A stretch of DNA of 64,000 bases from DATMER01 sp963844885 (GCA_963844885.1 CAWJQA010000012.1:62001-126000), one strand, 5' to 3'; positions 9,080-17,720 are shown, counted from the stretch's first letter. Notes: generated by a model from the sequence alone, not told the origin. Program-made: numbers and translations.

Positions 9080-9238
9080 TTAATCGACCGGGACGAAATC
9101 GAGGCGCGCGGGCTCGAAGTCGACACCGCCTTCATACTGCTGCTTCAAGGCTTTGACGCTCTGCAGAAACGCGGCACCTCCGGGCCTTGCGGCCTGCCCG
9201 GCCGGCAAGTCAATCGTTCCCGGGACTCTTGATATCAT
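9080..9238 (-). CDS. Short open reading frame overlapping the 3' end of the 397-aa gene
   Basis: A 52-residue frame (starts MISRVPGTIDLPAGQ, ends LDFVPVD) opens with an ATG inside the last 29 bases of the 397-aa gene and ends with TAA. Its composition looks like real protein (acidic C-terminus, amphipathic FLQSVKALKQQY). It may be a third member of that small operon or the remnant of a longer gene. I do not recognise a family. Confidence 0.3.
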   Translation of the reverse strand: MISRVPGTIDLPAGQAARPGGAAFLQSVKALKQQYEGGVDFEPARLDFVPVD

Positions 9239-10403
9239 CTTCGTCGACTGTTGGTAACGAAAGACCGCGAGGGTTTTGCAGCACCCACCGCTTACCTTCC
9301 TTTACGAGATCTCCCGTTACTTCGATGGGCCGTTTTTCCTTGAAAGCCCCGATGGCTTGATCGTAATCCGGCTTTTGCAGGCTTAGATGCACTTTCAGGA
9401 TTCGGCCATCCACCCGGGTTGTGATCGCCAAGTCACCGATCAAGACCTCTTGTGCTGGCTGATGGAGCAATTCCACATAACCGAATATGCGCTCGCCTTC
9501 CCGCGGCGTCCGCGGCCGGAGGATCTCTACCGCCGACTTGAGAGCCGGAATAACATCTGGCTCGAATCTCACCGTTAATGGAGGAGATGGGCCGACAATT
9601 GGTCTGATCGGGGCCCAAGAACAGCCAATCTCCAGCGGTTCGCCTGGAATTATCTCTTGCGCCTCGACAATAGCGCTATACAGATTGACTGTAGCACCCT
9701 CTCTGAGGATCTCCTCAAAGGGTCGAAAATTTGGCGTCTGCGACACTTCCAGGGCTGCCTCCTTCGTGTACCGCAGTATGTTCATCAGCCTAACGCCTGC
9801 GCGGCGTTCGAAGGGCTCTGCTGACGGACTCGCGGCTTCAGGAAACAGATCATCCATCAACCGAGCAGGGACAGGAACTTGTGCCGTAACTACAAAGCTT
9901 GAGATTTCAGTCTGGCCAAGAAGTGCTTGCGACATGAAACGTGCGACATCCTCTGAACGCCGACCTCCGACACTCGAGCGAGTCGGCTCGTGCTCGGCCG
10001 ACGCGCCATACAACAGAAAATCGCGCGCGTAGCCCACGAATCTAACGCCGTCCTCGAGGGCGATTGTCCCCAAGAAGCTAGAATGGGGTTCTTTGCGGAA
10101 CCGAAAGATGTCACAGCTCCCAGCTTCAATATCATGGAGAATATCAAGCTGTGAACGCTGCTCGTCGAGTTGAAGATCGTTGAGTAGCTCCGCCATTCGC
10201 TCCGGGAAATCACCGAGACGCGTTTCAAGCGGAAGAAGTATTTCCATCAGAGAGGAGTCGGGGCCGGTAGAAGCCTTGACCCACAAAGAATAGCGGTTGG
10301 GCTCCAGCGTCATCCTCTTCCAGCCCTTGGAATACAAGTAAGAGCCTACGCGAGCAGGGCTCATACGCAAGAGCGTTGCGCGGTCTCTGATTGTCACGAT
10401 CAC
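9210..10403 (-). CDS. Uncharacterised 397-aa protein paired with a DUF4365 gene
   Basis: No family is recognised. The N-terminus (TIRDRATLLRMSPARVGSYL) could form a helix-turn-helix-like DNA-binding segment. The remainder is mixed alpha/beta without membrane helices or a signal peptide. It starts at GTG 10403-10401, which overlaps the TGA stop of the upstream DUF4365 gene by four bases (GTGA), indicating translational coupling and a joint function. Base composition is more A/T-rich than the core genes and an IS element lies 470 bp downstream, both consistent with horizontal acquisition. A role in genome defence is possible but unproven. Confidence 0.8.
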   Translation of the reverse strand: MIVTIRDRATLLRMSPARVGSYLYSKGWKRMTLEPNRYSLWVKASTGPDSSLMEILLPLETRLGDFPERMAELLNDLQLDEQRSQLDILHDIEAGSCDIFRFRKEPHSSFLGTIALEDGVRFVGYARDFLLYGASAEHEPTRSSVGGRRSEDVARFMSQALLGQTEISSFVVTAQVPVPARLMDDLFPEAASPSAEPFERRAGVRLMNILRYTKEAALEVSQTPNFRPFEEILREGATVNLYSAIVEAQEIIPGEPLEIGCSWAPIRPIVGPSPPLTVRFEPDVIPALKSAVEILRPRTPREGERIFGYVELLHQPAQEVLIGDLAITTRVDGRILKVHLSLQKPDYDQAIGAFKEKRPIEVTGDLVKEGKRWVLQNPRGLSLPTVDEDDIKSPGND

Positions 10404-10891
10404 CGCGGAATCCCCCGAGTCATGAGAGACTGTAAAGCTTCAGGCGTCAATAGGTTGCTCCGAGGAATGCTTACAGCGACGGAACTGATGTTAGGCCGTT
10501 CTTCAAAGTCTCGGAGAGACAGCCAATAGCCACAGCGCCGAAGGTTCATGCGGCGTTCCGTTTGCCTGAGCCATTCCGTAGGCGCCTCGGGCACCACAAC
10601 GATGAAGAGCAGCCGTGGAATGATCGTATCAATTCGAAGGTCGTCGTAATTCTTCTTGGGAAGCTCGAAGCTAAAGTCTTCGTCTCTTAGGACTGCGACG
10701 GCAGTGCATTTGACCTGGAACTCCAGCTTGTGCCTCTTCCCTTGCTTCGAGTTGACGATCAAGTCGATACTGTCATAGTCGGATTCCGGGGGCGAGACCC
10801 CGTACCCCGCTACCGCTGCGATGGCGCGGAGGTAGACCATGCCGAACAGGCCTTTACGCTCACTGAGTGGGAGCTCGTCTGGGTTCAACAT
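10400..10891 (-). CDS. DUF4365 domain-containing protein (restriction-nuclease-like fold)
   Basis: A 163-residue protein matching what I know of DUF4365: a Ser/Asp-rich segment DYDSIDLIV, then HKLEFQVKCT, a NYDDLR block and the RRCGYWLSLR signature. Asp43 followed by Gln59-Val-Lys61 fits the PD-(D/E)xK nuclease pattern with Gln in place of Glu, so nuclease activity is plausible. ATG 10891 is preferred; an in-frame ATG 12 codons upstream (10927) is an alternative. It is the first gene of a tight two-gene unit with the 397-aa protein. Confidence 0.8.
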   Translation of the reverse strand: MLNPDELPLSERKGLFGMVYLRAIAAVAGYGVSPPESDYDSIDLIVNSKQGKRHKLEFQVKCTAVAVLRDEDFSFELPKKNYDDLRIDTIIPRLLFIVVVPEAPTEWLRQTERRMNLRRCGYWLSLRDFEERPNISSVAVSIPRSNLLTPEALQSLMTRGIPR

Positions 10892-10971
10892 GGAAGTCGG
10901 CGCCTCAACGGTACTGAAGCACGGCATATTGTAGCATGGACCGGCCCTTTCACGAGCCGATCCGTCGCTGG

Positions 10972-12159
10972 TCAATCTGTCCTGCGTTGGGTGGCGCCAG
11001 TGGCGAGCGCCAGCTCCTTCAACGTCCGCACCGCATGGTCCAGCTCCGCCTCGGTGTTGTAGAAGTGCGGCGAGAGGCGGATGCCGGCGTTGGGCCGGAA
11101 GTCGCAGACGATCTCCCGTGCGATGAGCTCCTGGCAAAGGCGCTGGGCATCCTCGTGCCAGATGGAGACGGTGCCGCCGCGGTGCTTCGGGTCGCGCGGG
11201 GTGCGCAGCTCGAAGCCGGCTTCCTCGGCGGCGTCCATCAGGTGCTGGGTGAGGGCCAGCGATCGCTCCCGGATCCTCTTCGCTCCCACTCCGGCCACGA
11301 TGCGGTAGCCGGGACGGCAGGCGTAGAGGGCGGGGATGTTCGGCGTGCCGGTCAGGAAACGCCAGTTCGCCTCCTCCCGGTAGCGGATCGGGCCGGGCCG
11401 GAACTGGAAGGGTTCCTGGTCCGCCTGCCAGCCGGTGAAGGTCGGTTGGAGGGTCTTCGCGAATTCGGGCTCGACCCAGAGGTAGCCGTCGCCGGGGCCG
11501 CCGCAAAGCCATTTGACCGAGCCGCCCATGGCGGCGTGGACGCCCCAGGCTTCCAGCTCAAGCGGCAGGACTCCCGTGGACTGGTAGACGTCGAGCAGAA
11601 GGATCGCTCCGACCTCGCGGCAGCGCTTCGCGATGGCCTGGGCGTCCTGGACGAAGGCGCTCCGGAACAGAGTGTGGGAGATCGGCACCAGCCGGGTGCG
11701 CTCGTCGATCGCCGCCAGCAGCCGCTCGGTGGGGACGCCGATGCCGTCGTCCGACGGCACCGTCACGATCTCGGCCCCCTTCCGGCGCTCCCCTTCCATG
11801 ATGTACATGACGTTGGGGAAGTTCAGCTCGGTGTAGACGATGCGGTTGCGGTGCGCCGGATAGTCGAGCGCCGAGACGAAGAGCGCCGCGGCCACGGCTA
11901 CGTTCTGGTGCATCGAGACCGCGCCGGGACGGACGCCGAGGAGCGGCGCCAGGAGGTCGCCGGTCTCGGCGGCCATCTCCCACCACCCCTCGTGCCAGGC
12001 GCGCACGCCGCGCTCGCCCCACTCTTTCGTGAAGATGGCGAGCTCGTCGGCCACCCCCCGGGGCATGGCCCCGAGGGAGTTGTTGATCAGATAGGTCGAG
12101 CGCTCCAGGATGGGGAACTCGGAGCGCAGCGACAGCAGGTCTTCGTGCGGTGCGGCCAT
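10972..12159 (-). CDS. Kynureninase-like class V aminotransferase-fold PLP enzyme
   Basis: This 395-residue fold-type I PLP enzyme has the cofactor lysine in GGSVKWLCGGPG (Lys216) and the PLP-ring aspartate in ILLLDVYQSTG (Asp190). Overall layout and the LDVYQSTG and GWQADQEPF segments are closest to kynureninase and related class V enzymes. Kynureninase itself would release anthranilate and alanine. It is the last gene of a minus-strand operon of CoA-ester enzymes, starting 1 nt after the crotonase upstream, so it may act on an amino acid that feeds that pathway. The exact substrate is uncertain. Confidence 0.75.
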   Translation of the reverse strand: MAAPHEDLLSLRSEFPILERSTYLINNSLGAMPRGVADELAIFTKEWGERGVRAWHEGWWEMAAETGDLLAPLLGVRPGAVSMHQNVAVAAALFVSALDYPAHRNRIVYTELNFPNVMYIMEGERRKGAEIVTVPSDDGIGVPTERLLAAIDERTRLVPISHTLFRSAFVQDAQAIAKRCREVGAILLLDVYQSTGVLPLELEAWGVHAAMGGSVKWLCGGPGDGYLWVEPEFAKTLQPTFTGWQADQEPFQFRPGPIRYREEANWRFLTGTPNIPALYACRPGYRIVAGVGAKRIRERSLALTQHLMDAAEEAGFELRTPRDPKHRGGTVSIWHEDAQRLCQELIAREIVCDFRPNAGIRLSPHFYNTEAELDHAVRTLKELALATGATQRRTD

Positions 12160-12160
12160 G

Positions 12161-12937
12161 TCAGCGCCCCGTCCACTGCGCGGGACGCTTTTCGAGGAAG
12201 GCCTTGACGCCCTCTTCCTTGTCCTGGGTGGAGAAACAGAGGCAGAAGAGGTCGCGCTCGTAGGGGAGGCCGTCTTCGATGCCCAGCCGCTCGCTCGCGC
12301 GCACGGCTTCCTTGGCGACGCGGACGGTGAGCGGGCTCTTGCTGGCGATCTTGCCGGCCAGCTCCAGGGTCTTGGCGCGCAGCTCGTCCGCGGGGACGAC
12401 CAACTCGACGAGACCGATCTCCTTGGCCTCGGCGGCCGAGATCATGTCGCCGGTGAGGATCAGGCGCATGGCATGGCCGAGGCCGACCAGGCGCGGCAGC
12501 CGCTGGGTGCCGCCGCCGCCCGGGATGATGCCCAGATTGATCTCCGGCTGACCGAAGCGGGCCTTCTCGGAGGCGATGCGCATGTCGCACGACAGGGCCA
12601 GCTCGCAGCCGCCGCCGAGGCAGAAGCCGTTGATCATGGCGATGACCGGCTTGGGGAAGGTCGCCATGGCATCGAAGATCCGCGGGCTCGCCATGGCCTC
12701 GCGCTGGTCGAACGGCGTGCGGCCGGCGAACTCGCCGATGTCGGCTCCGGCGATGAAGGCCTTCTCGCCGGCGCCGGTGATGACGACGACGCCCACCGAG
12801 TCGTCCTTCTCGATCTCGGCGAGCGCTTGCAGCATTTCGTCCCGCACCTGCTGGTTGAGGGCGTTCATCTTGTCGGGACGGTTCACGGTGAGGATGGCGA
12901 CGCGGCCTTCCTTTTCCACCAGGATGGTTTCAGGCAT
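12161..12937 (-). CDS. Enoyl-CoA hydratase (crotonase family)
   Basis: A 258-residue crotonase with the usual length. It has the oxyanion-hole region FIAGADIGEF and both catalytic glutamates, in GFCLGGGCELALS and in GQPEINLGIIPGGGGTQRL, so it should hydrate short- to medium-chain trans-2-enoyl-CoA. ATG 12937 is selected because GGAGGAGA sits about 9 nt upstream; the frame extends 14 codons further without a ribosome site. It lies in the six-gene CoA operon between another crotonase and the PLP enzyme. Confidence 0.9.
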   Translation of the reverse strand: MPETILVEKEGRVAILTVNRPDKMNALNQQVRDEMLQALAEIEKDDSVGVVVITGAGEKAFIAGADIGEFAGRTPFDQREAMASPRIFDAMATFPKPVIAMINGFCLGGGCELALSCDMRIASEKARFGQPEINLGIIPGGGGTQRLPRLVGLGHAMRLILTGDMISAAEAKEIGLVELVVPADELRAKTLELAGKIASKSPLTVRVAKEAVRASERLGIEDGLPYERDLFCLCFSTQDKEEGVKAFLEKRPAQWTGR

Positions 12938-12963
12938 GGGAAAGTCTCCTCCAAAAGAAAAGA

Positions 12964-13737
12964 TCAACGGTGCTTCCACACCGGCCGCCGCTTTTCCACG
13001 AAGGCGGCGAGGCCTTCGGTCATGTCGGCGGTCGGGCAGAGCTCGTCGAGGTAGAGGCGCTCGTTGGCGTCCAGGGCGTTGAAAAAAGCTTCGGTCTGCG
13101 TTCCGATCCGCACGGCCTTCTTGGTGATGCGGGTCACGGCGGCGCTGCGCGAGGTGATCTCGGTGACCAGCTTCGCGGTCTCCTCATTCAGTTGGCCCTT
13201 CGGCACGCGCCGGGCGATCAGGCCCATCGCATCGGCCTGCTCGCAGGTCAGGATGCGGCCGGTGAGGAGCATCTCCAGGGTCCGGCCCGGGCCGATCAGA
13301 CTCGGGTAGAGGGCCGCCGCCACCGGCGGATAGCAGCCCAGCTCGATCTCGGGTTGGCCGAAGCGGGCGTCGTCCGTGGCGAGGACAAAGTCGCAGGCGA
13401 GCGCGAGCTCCATCCCGCCGCCGAGGCAGTGGCCCTGGACGGCCGCCACGGTGACCGCCGGCAGGGTGCGGAGCTTCTTGACCGCACCGTGCAGGGTGGC
13501 GAGCATGGAGGCGACCTTGTCCGGGGTGTGGTCCTGGACAGCCACGCCGGCGGAAAAGGCGCGCTCGCCGGCTCCGCGGACGATCACGAGTTGGAGATCC
13601 GCGTCCTTCTCGAGCTCGTCGAGCGTCGAGGCGAGGCTCTCGATGGTCGCGATGTCCAGGATGTTGAGCGGCGGACGGTTCAGAGTGAGGGTCGCGGCAC
13701 GGCCGTCGCGGGTCAGGAGAAGGGTATCGGAAGTCAT
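12964..13737 (-). CDS. Crotonase family protein, cyclohexadienecarbonyl-CoA hydratase-like
   Basis: A 257-residue crotonase that differs from its two neighbours. The N-terminal RPPLNILDIATIESL, the HCLGGGMELALACDF site with its glutamate, and GQPEIELGCYPPVAAAL, which lacks the usual GGTQ, are reminiscent of the dienoyl-CoA hydratase branch that includes cyclohexa-1,5-dienecarbonyl-CoA hydratase of benzoyl-CoA degradation. No benzoyl-CoA reductase gene is in the window, so this narrower call is tentative. It begins 10 nt after the amidotransferase gene. Confidence 0.82.
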   Translation of the reverse strand: MTSDTLLLTRDGRAATLTLNRPPLNILDIATIESLASTLDELEKDADLQLVIVRGAGERAFSAGVAVQDHTPDKVASMLATLHGAVKKLRTLPAVTVAAVQGHCLGGGMELALACDFVLATDDARFGQPEIELGCYPPVAAALYPSLIGPGRTLEMLLTGRILTCEQADAMGLIARRVPKGQLNEETAKLVTEITSRSAAVTRITKKAVRIGTQTEAFFNALDANERLYLDELCPTADMTEGLAAFVEKRRPVWKHR

Positions 13738-13747
13738 CGGGTTGGTC

Positions 13748-14458
13748 TCATCGGGTCACTTTGACGAAATCGTTCCAGAGGGCGCGGTGCTGCGCCATGG
13801 CGACGAGGTTCTCGGGGTGCCACTGGACGGCCCGCACCCACCAGTCCGGCCGATCCAGACGCTGGTCGAGGACAACCGCTTCGATCAGCCCATCGGGCGA
13901 CTCGGCCACGGGGACGAGGCCGTCCGCCAGGCGTTTGACGGCCTGGTGGTGGCGGCTGTTCACGCGCGGCGTCTCCCGGGCGAGGATCTCCCCAAGGGGC
14001 ATGTCCGGGCGCAACACCTTGACGGTGTGGGCGATGTGATCCTTGGGCTCGCTGATGCTGTGCTCGACGTCGCCCGGCCGCTGGGCCGGGAGATCCTGCC
14101 AGAGCGAGCCGCCGAGGAAGATGTTGATCATCTGGATGCCGCGGCAGATACCCCAGACCGGCACCCGCGCGTCGCGGGCGCCTTCGAGGAGAGCCCACTC
14201 CATGGCGTCGCGCTCGGGGTTGACCTCGACGGTGTCGTTGAGCACCGTCTCGCCGTAGCGCTCCGGCGCAACGTCCACACCGCCGCAGAGGACGAGCCCG
14301 GACGCCTGCGCCGCGAGGGTCCGGGCCTCCTCGGGGGTGACGGAGTCCGGGGTCACGTAACGGAAGCCGTCCGCCGGTGCTCCGGCGGCCTGGAGGGCCT
14401 CGCCATACGGGGCCACCTTTTCATCCGACGCGGTTGTCGACGTTGCCACAAGGATCAT
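13748..14458 (-). CDS. Class I glutamine amidotransferase-like hydrolase (peptidase C26, PuuD-like)
   Basis: A 236-residue protein of the gamma-glutamyl-GABA hydrolase group. The nucleophile elbow is VWGICRGIQM (Cys105) and the partner histidine lies in VQWHPEN near the C-terminus. The family cleaves gamma-glutamyl amides, as in the gamma-glutamylated putrescine pathway. Its ATG follows the thiolase stop without a gap (TAG-ATG), so the two are tightly coupled. Its presence inside a crotonase/thiolase operon suggests release of a gamma-glutamylated intermediate, but no gamma-glutamyl ligase is nearby. Confidence 0.85.
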   Translation of the reverse strand: MILVATSTTASDEKVAPYGEALQAAGAPADGFRYVTPDSVTPEEARTLAAQASGLVLCGGVDVAPERYGETVLNDTVEVNPERDAMEWALLEGARDARVPVWGICRGIQMINIFLGGSLWQDLPAQRPGDVEHSISEPKDHIAHTVKVLRPDMPLGEILARETPRVNSRHHQAVKRLADGLVPVAESPDGLIEAVVLDQRLDRPDWWVRAVQWHPENLVAMAQHRALWNDFVKVTR

Positions 14459-15661
14459 CTATTCCTCCTCCCTTTCGACCCTTTCGACCAATACCGCGAT
14501 GCCCAGGCCGCCGGAGACGCAGAGGGTGGCGATGCCGCGCACCAATCCTCTCTTCTCCATGCCGTGGAGCAGGGTGACCAGGATGCGCGTGCCCGTGGCG
14601 CCGATGGGATGGCCGATGGCGATGGCGCCGCCGTCCGGGTTCAGGCGGGCCGGGTCGATCCCCAGCTCCTGGTTGCAGGCCAGCACCTGCGCGGCGAAGG
14701 CCTCGTTGAGCTCGACCTCGTCGATGGCGCCGATGTCCAGGCCCTGCTTTGCCAGCATCCCGCGGACGGCCGGCACCGGGCCGATGCCCATGATGCGGGG
14801 ATCGACGCCGACCACGTTCCAGGCCACGAGCCGGGCCACCACCGGCAGCCCCAGCTCCCTGGCGGCGGCGCGGGAGGCCACGAGGATGGCCGCGGCGCCG
14901 TCCGTGATGCCCGAGGCGTTGGCCGCGGTCACCACGCCGTTGTCGCGGAACACGGGCTTGAGCTTCGTCATCGACTCCAGGGTGGCGCCGTCGCGCGGAT
15001 GCTCGTCCTGGCCGATCGTCACGTCCCCCTTTTTTCCTGGGACGGTGATCGGCGCGATCTCGCTCACGAACCGTCCTTCGGCCCGGGCGCGCTCGCAGCG
15101 GAGCTGGCTCTCCAGGGCGTAGGCGTCCGCGGCGGCGCGGCCGATCCCCGTCTCCGCGGCCAGCTCCTCGGCGGTCTCCCCCATCACGAGGTTCGAGAGC
15201 GGGCAGTTGAACCCGTCCTTGTACATACCGTCCACGATTTCGGCGTTGCCGAGCCGGTAGCCGGTGCGGGCACGCGGCAGGAGATAGGGGGTATTCGACA
15301 TGCTCTCCGTGCCGCCGGCCAGGATCACGCGCGCCTCCCCGGTGAGGATCGTGCGCGCGGCGGAGAGCACCGCCTGAAGGCCGGAGGCGCACGCCTGGTT
15401 CACGGTGAAGGCCGGCCGGTCGAACGGCACGCCGGCCCGGTGGCCGATCTGGCGCGCCGTGTTGGGGCCGCCGCCGGCCTGCCGGCCGTGGCCGAAGATC
15501 ACCTGATCGACCTTCGCCGGGTCGAGCTGCGCGCGTTCGAGAGCGGCCCTCGCCGCGGCGGTGCCCAGGTCCGCCGCGGTGAGGGTCGAAAGCGCGCCGA
15601 GGAACTTGCCGATCGGCGTCCGCACCGGCGCGGCGAGGACGATATCGCTGTCTTGCTTCAT
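14459..15661 (-). CDS. Acetyl-CoA C-acyltransferase (thiolase)
   Basis: A 400-residue thiolase, the normal length for the family. All catalytic motifs are present: the acylated cysteine in NQACASGLQA (Cys91), the histidine in GGAIAIGHPIGATG and the second cysteine in CVSGGLGIA. It would catalyse thiolytic cleavage of 3-ketoacyl-CoA (or the reverse condensation). It starts 8 nt after a crotonase stop and is followed directly by the C26 hydrolase, forming the core of the CoA operon. Closest in style to acetyl-CoA acetyltransferases. Confidence 0.93.
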   Translation of the reverse strand: MKQDSDIVLAAPVRTPIGKFLGALSTLTAADLGTAAARAALERAQLDPAKVDQVIFGHGRQAGGGPNTARQIGHRAGVPFDRPAFTVNQACASGLQAVLSAARTILTGEARVILAGGTESMSNTPYLLPRARTGYRLGNAEIVDGMYKDGFNCPLSNLVMGETAEELAAETGIGRAAADAYALESQLRCERARAEGRFVSEIAPITVPGKKGDVTIGQDEHPRDGATLESMTKLKPVFRDNGVVTAANASGITDGAAAILVASRAAARELGLPVVARLVAWNVVGVDPRIMGIGPVPAVRGMLAKQGLDIGAIDEVELNEAFAAQVLACNQELGIDPARLNPDGGAIAIGHPIGATGTRILVTLLHGMEKRGLVRGIATLCVSGGLGIAVLVERVEREEE

Positions 15662-15669
15662 CGGTTCGA

Positions 15670-16482
15670 CTACCAGCCGCGGAACTCCGGCTTCCGCTTG
15701 GTGATGTAGGCGTCGAGGCCTTCCTTGGCGTCCGGGCTCTCGAAGAGCTGCTGCTGCAGCTCGCGCTCGATGGCGAGACCGCTCTCGAAAGGGACCTCCC
15801 AGCCGGACTGGACCGACCGCTTGATGCGGCCCGCGGCCTTGGCGGCCTTGTTGGGCGGGCAGAACTGCTTCGCGTAGTCGTGGATCTGGGTCGCGAAGCT
15901 GGCGCTGTCGCCTTCGAACAGATAGTTGACGATGCCGAGCTTCTGGCCCTCCTCGAAGTCGATGAGGCGGCCGGTGACCATGAGGTCGATCGAGATCGTC
16001 TTGCCGACGCGGCGGGCGAGGCGCTGGGTGCCGCCGGTGCCGGGGAGGACGCCGAGGTTGATCTCGGGCAGTCCGAGCCTGCCGGAGCCCTTGCGCGCCA
16101 CCAGGATGTCGGCCGCCATGGCGATCTCCAGACCGCCGCCGACGGTGTGGCCGTCGAGTGCGGCGATGACCAGCTTGGGCGTCTGCTCCAGGCGGTTGAG
16201 CGTCTCGTTGGCGTGCAGGCAGAAGTAGTATTTGAAGTACGGGTCGGACGCCTTCAGCATGTTGATGTTGGCGCCGGCGCAGAAGAACTTGTCGCCTTCG
16301 CCGCGCAGGACGATCACATAGACGTCCTTGTCGAATCGGGCCGTGAGGATGTGCGCGTCGAGCTGCCGCATCATCTCGTGGGTATACGTATTGGCCGGCG
16401 GATCGTCGAAGGTGATGTAGGCGACGCCATCCTTCACCTCATAGTGGACCAGGGTGCGCTCGGCCGCGGTGGGCTCAGCCAT
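15670..16482 (-). CDS. Enoyl-CoA hydratase/isomerase family protein
   Basis: A 270-residue crotonase and the first gene of the minus-strand CoA operon. GHTVGGGLEIAMAAD and LPEINLGVLPGTGGTQRL supply both expected glutamates and CAGANINML the oxyanion loop. A good ribosome site (GGGAGGAGA) precedes ATG 16482. An expanded, basic segment between residues 210 and 240 (YAKQFCPPNKAAKAAGRIKR) is not typical of simple hydratases and may alter substrate range. An operon promoter is likely between 16483 and 16590 but no clear boxes stand out. Confidence 0.88.
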   Translation of the reverse strand: MAEPTAAERTLVHYEVKDGVAYITFDDPPANTYTHEMMRQLDAHILTARFDKDVYVIVLRGEGDKFFCAGANINMLKASDPYFKYYFCLHANETLNRLEQTPKLVIAALDGHTVGGGLEIAMAADILVARKGSGRLGLPEINLGVLPGTGGTQRLARRVGKTISIDLMVTGRLIDFEEGQKLGIVNYLFEGDSASFATQIHDYAKQFCPPNKAAKAAGRIKRSVQSGWEVPFESGLAIERELQQQLFESPDAKEGLDAYITKRKPEFRGW

Positions 16483-16590
16483 CTTTATCTCCTCCCGTTC
16501 GGGGTTTGAGGATGTGGGGACCGGGGGCGGAACGCCACCCGGAAAGACCCCGGCATTCTAGAACGTCGCGGGGGGAGCGTCCACCCATGG

Positions 16591-16755
16591 CCGGTGCTGT
16601 CATCGAACGCGGCGGAGTTGCACCAGGGAGCGCCCTTGTGGTGGAATGTCGCCGATCACAGAAAGGACGGCTTCTATGTCCGCGATGCCCCTCAAATTCG
16701 AAGAGGTCGAGTACCCGAGCTCCGACGGCAAGCCGATGGCGGAAAGCGACCTTCA
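16591..16755 (+). repeat. Duplicated leader plus 5' coding segment, Uma2 copy 1
   Basis: From CCGGTGCTGTCATCGAACGCG through the first 25 codons of the Uma2 gene, this stretch is nearly identical to 19507-19674 ahead of the second Uma2 gene. The match includes the same AGGACGG ribosome site. A shorter third piece (CCGGTGCT...GAACGCGACCGGGTTGCG) lies at 18786-18815 at the end of the vapC remnant. The pattern indicates duplication of a gene together with its upstream region. Confidence 0.7.
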
Positions 16756-17371
16756 TCGCGACGAGATGATCGACCTGATCCAGGCCCTCCGCCGCCGGTA
16801 CCGGGAGGTCCCTGATGTTTACGTGACCGGGAACCTCTTCCTGTATTACCTTGAGGGAGATCCCAAAGCGGTCGTCGCACCCGACGTTTTCGTCGTCAAG
16901 GGAATTCCAAAGGGCGACCGGACGTCTTTCCAACTTTGGAAAGAAGGACGCGGCCCGTGCTTCGTCATCGAGGTCACGTCGGAGAGTACCCGCCATGAGG
17001 ACGTCAGGACGAAGCGCAGCCGCTACCGGCAGCTCGGGGTCGAGGAGTACTTTCTTCACGACCCGCTCGCGGAGTATTTGAGGCCTCCTCTCCAGGGATA
17101 CCGCCTGCGGAACGGGCGCTACCGGCGTATGGCGTCCGAGCCGGACGGCAGTCTGGTCAGCACGACGACCGGCTTGCGGCTGCGCCGGGAAGGACAGCAT
17201 CTGCGGCTCATCGACCTCGGCACCGGGAAGCCGCTGCCGAGCCTCGCGGAGGCCGAGAGCGCGAACCGCCGGCTCAGCGAAGAGCTTAGCCGGTCCGAAC
17301 CCTCCTTGCAGGTCTTGGAAGAGGAGCTGGCCCGCCTCCGGCGCGAGCTTGAAACCCTCCGGAACGGCTGA
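16676..17371 (+). CDS. Uma2 family endonuclease-like protein (DUF820), copy 1
   Basis: A 231-residue Uma2/DUF820 protein, a PD-(D/E)xK-fold family common in cyanobacteria and Acidobacteriota with no settled function. The core shows SPDVFVVKG-type sequence (VVAPDVFVVKGIPKG) and CFVIEVTSESTRHEDVRTK, where Asp, Glu and Lys of the nuclease site would sit, then YRQLGVEEYFLHDP. The last 50 residues form a short coiled coil (LEEELARLRRELETL). ATG 16676 follows AGGACGG; an in-frame ATG ten codons upstream is less likely. It is paralogous to the gene at 19592. Confidence 0.85.
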   Translation: MSAMPLKFEEVEYPSSDGKPMAESDLHRDEMIDLIQALRRRYREVPDVYVTGNLFLYYLEGDPKAVVAPDVFVVKGIPKGDRTSFQLWKEGRGPCFVIEVTSESTRHEDVRTKRSRYRQLGVEEYFLHDPLAEYLRPPLQGYRLRNGRYRRMASEPDGSLVSTTTGLRLRREGQHLRLIDLGTGKPLPSLAEAESANRRLSEELSRSEPSLQVLEEELARLRRELETLRNG

Positions 17372-17486
17372 TCCTCTCCGGCCCCGCCCTCCGAGTGTAG
17401 GGCGCAGCACGCCGGGCCATGGCGAGAGGCTGGCGAGGCAACTCGTCTGGTCAACCGACCGATCCGCCCGGCCTCGGAGCCGTCTA

Positions 17487-17720
17487 CCCCGCGGGGTGGA
17501 CGGCCCATCCCCGGGGGTGGACGACTTCCCCCCGGGGGTGGACGGCTTCTCCCGCGTCCGCGGCGACTCACCGCCGGGGGTGGACCGCTTCTCCCGCGGG
17601 GGTGACGGCTCATCACCCGGGTTGGACGGCCTCCAGCGCGGGAGCAGCCGCTCATCACCCGGGGTGGACGATCCAGCCCGCGGGGTTGGTGGTCCAGAAC
17701 CCGGGAGAAGTCGTCCAGAA
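17487..17720. repeat. Array B: 21-bp-period repeat array
   Basis: The word GTGGACG, or a close variant, follows a CCCGGGG/CCCGCGGG core at 17496, 17517, 17538, 17580, 17602, 17622 and 17664; degenerate units fall between at about 17559, 17643, 17685 and 17706. Spacing is 21 bp or a multiple to within one base. The units resemble those of array A (core, then TTGAC or TGGAC, then TC-rich linker). A 129-codon plus-strand frame (17419-17808) crosses it and would encode PxGWTxS heptads, but all frames are open here because of GC content. It fills most of the gene-free stretch 17372-17831, between two convergent genes. Confidence 0.72.
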
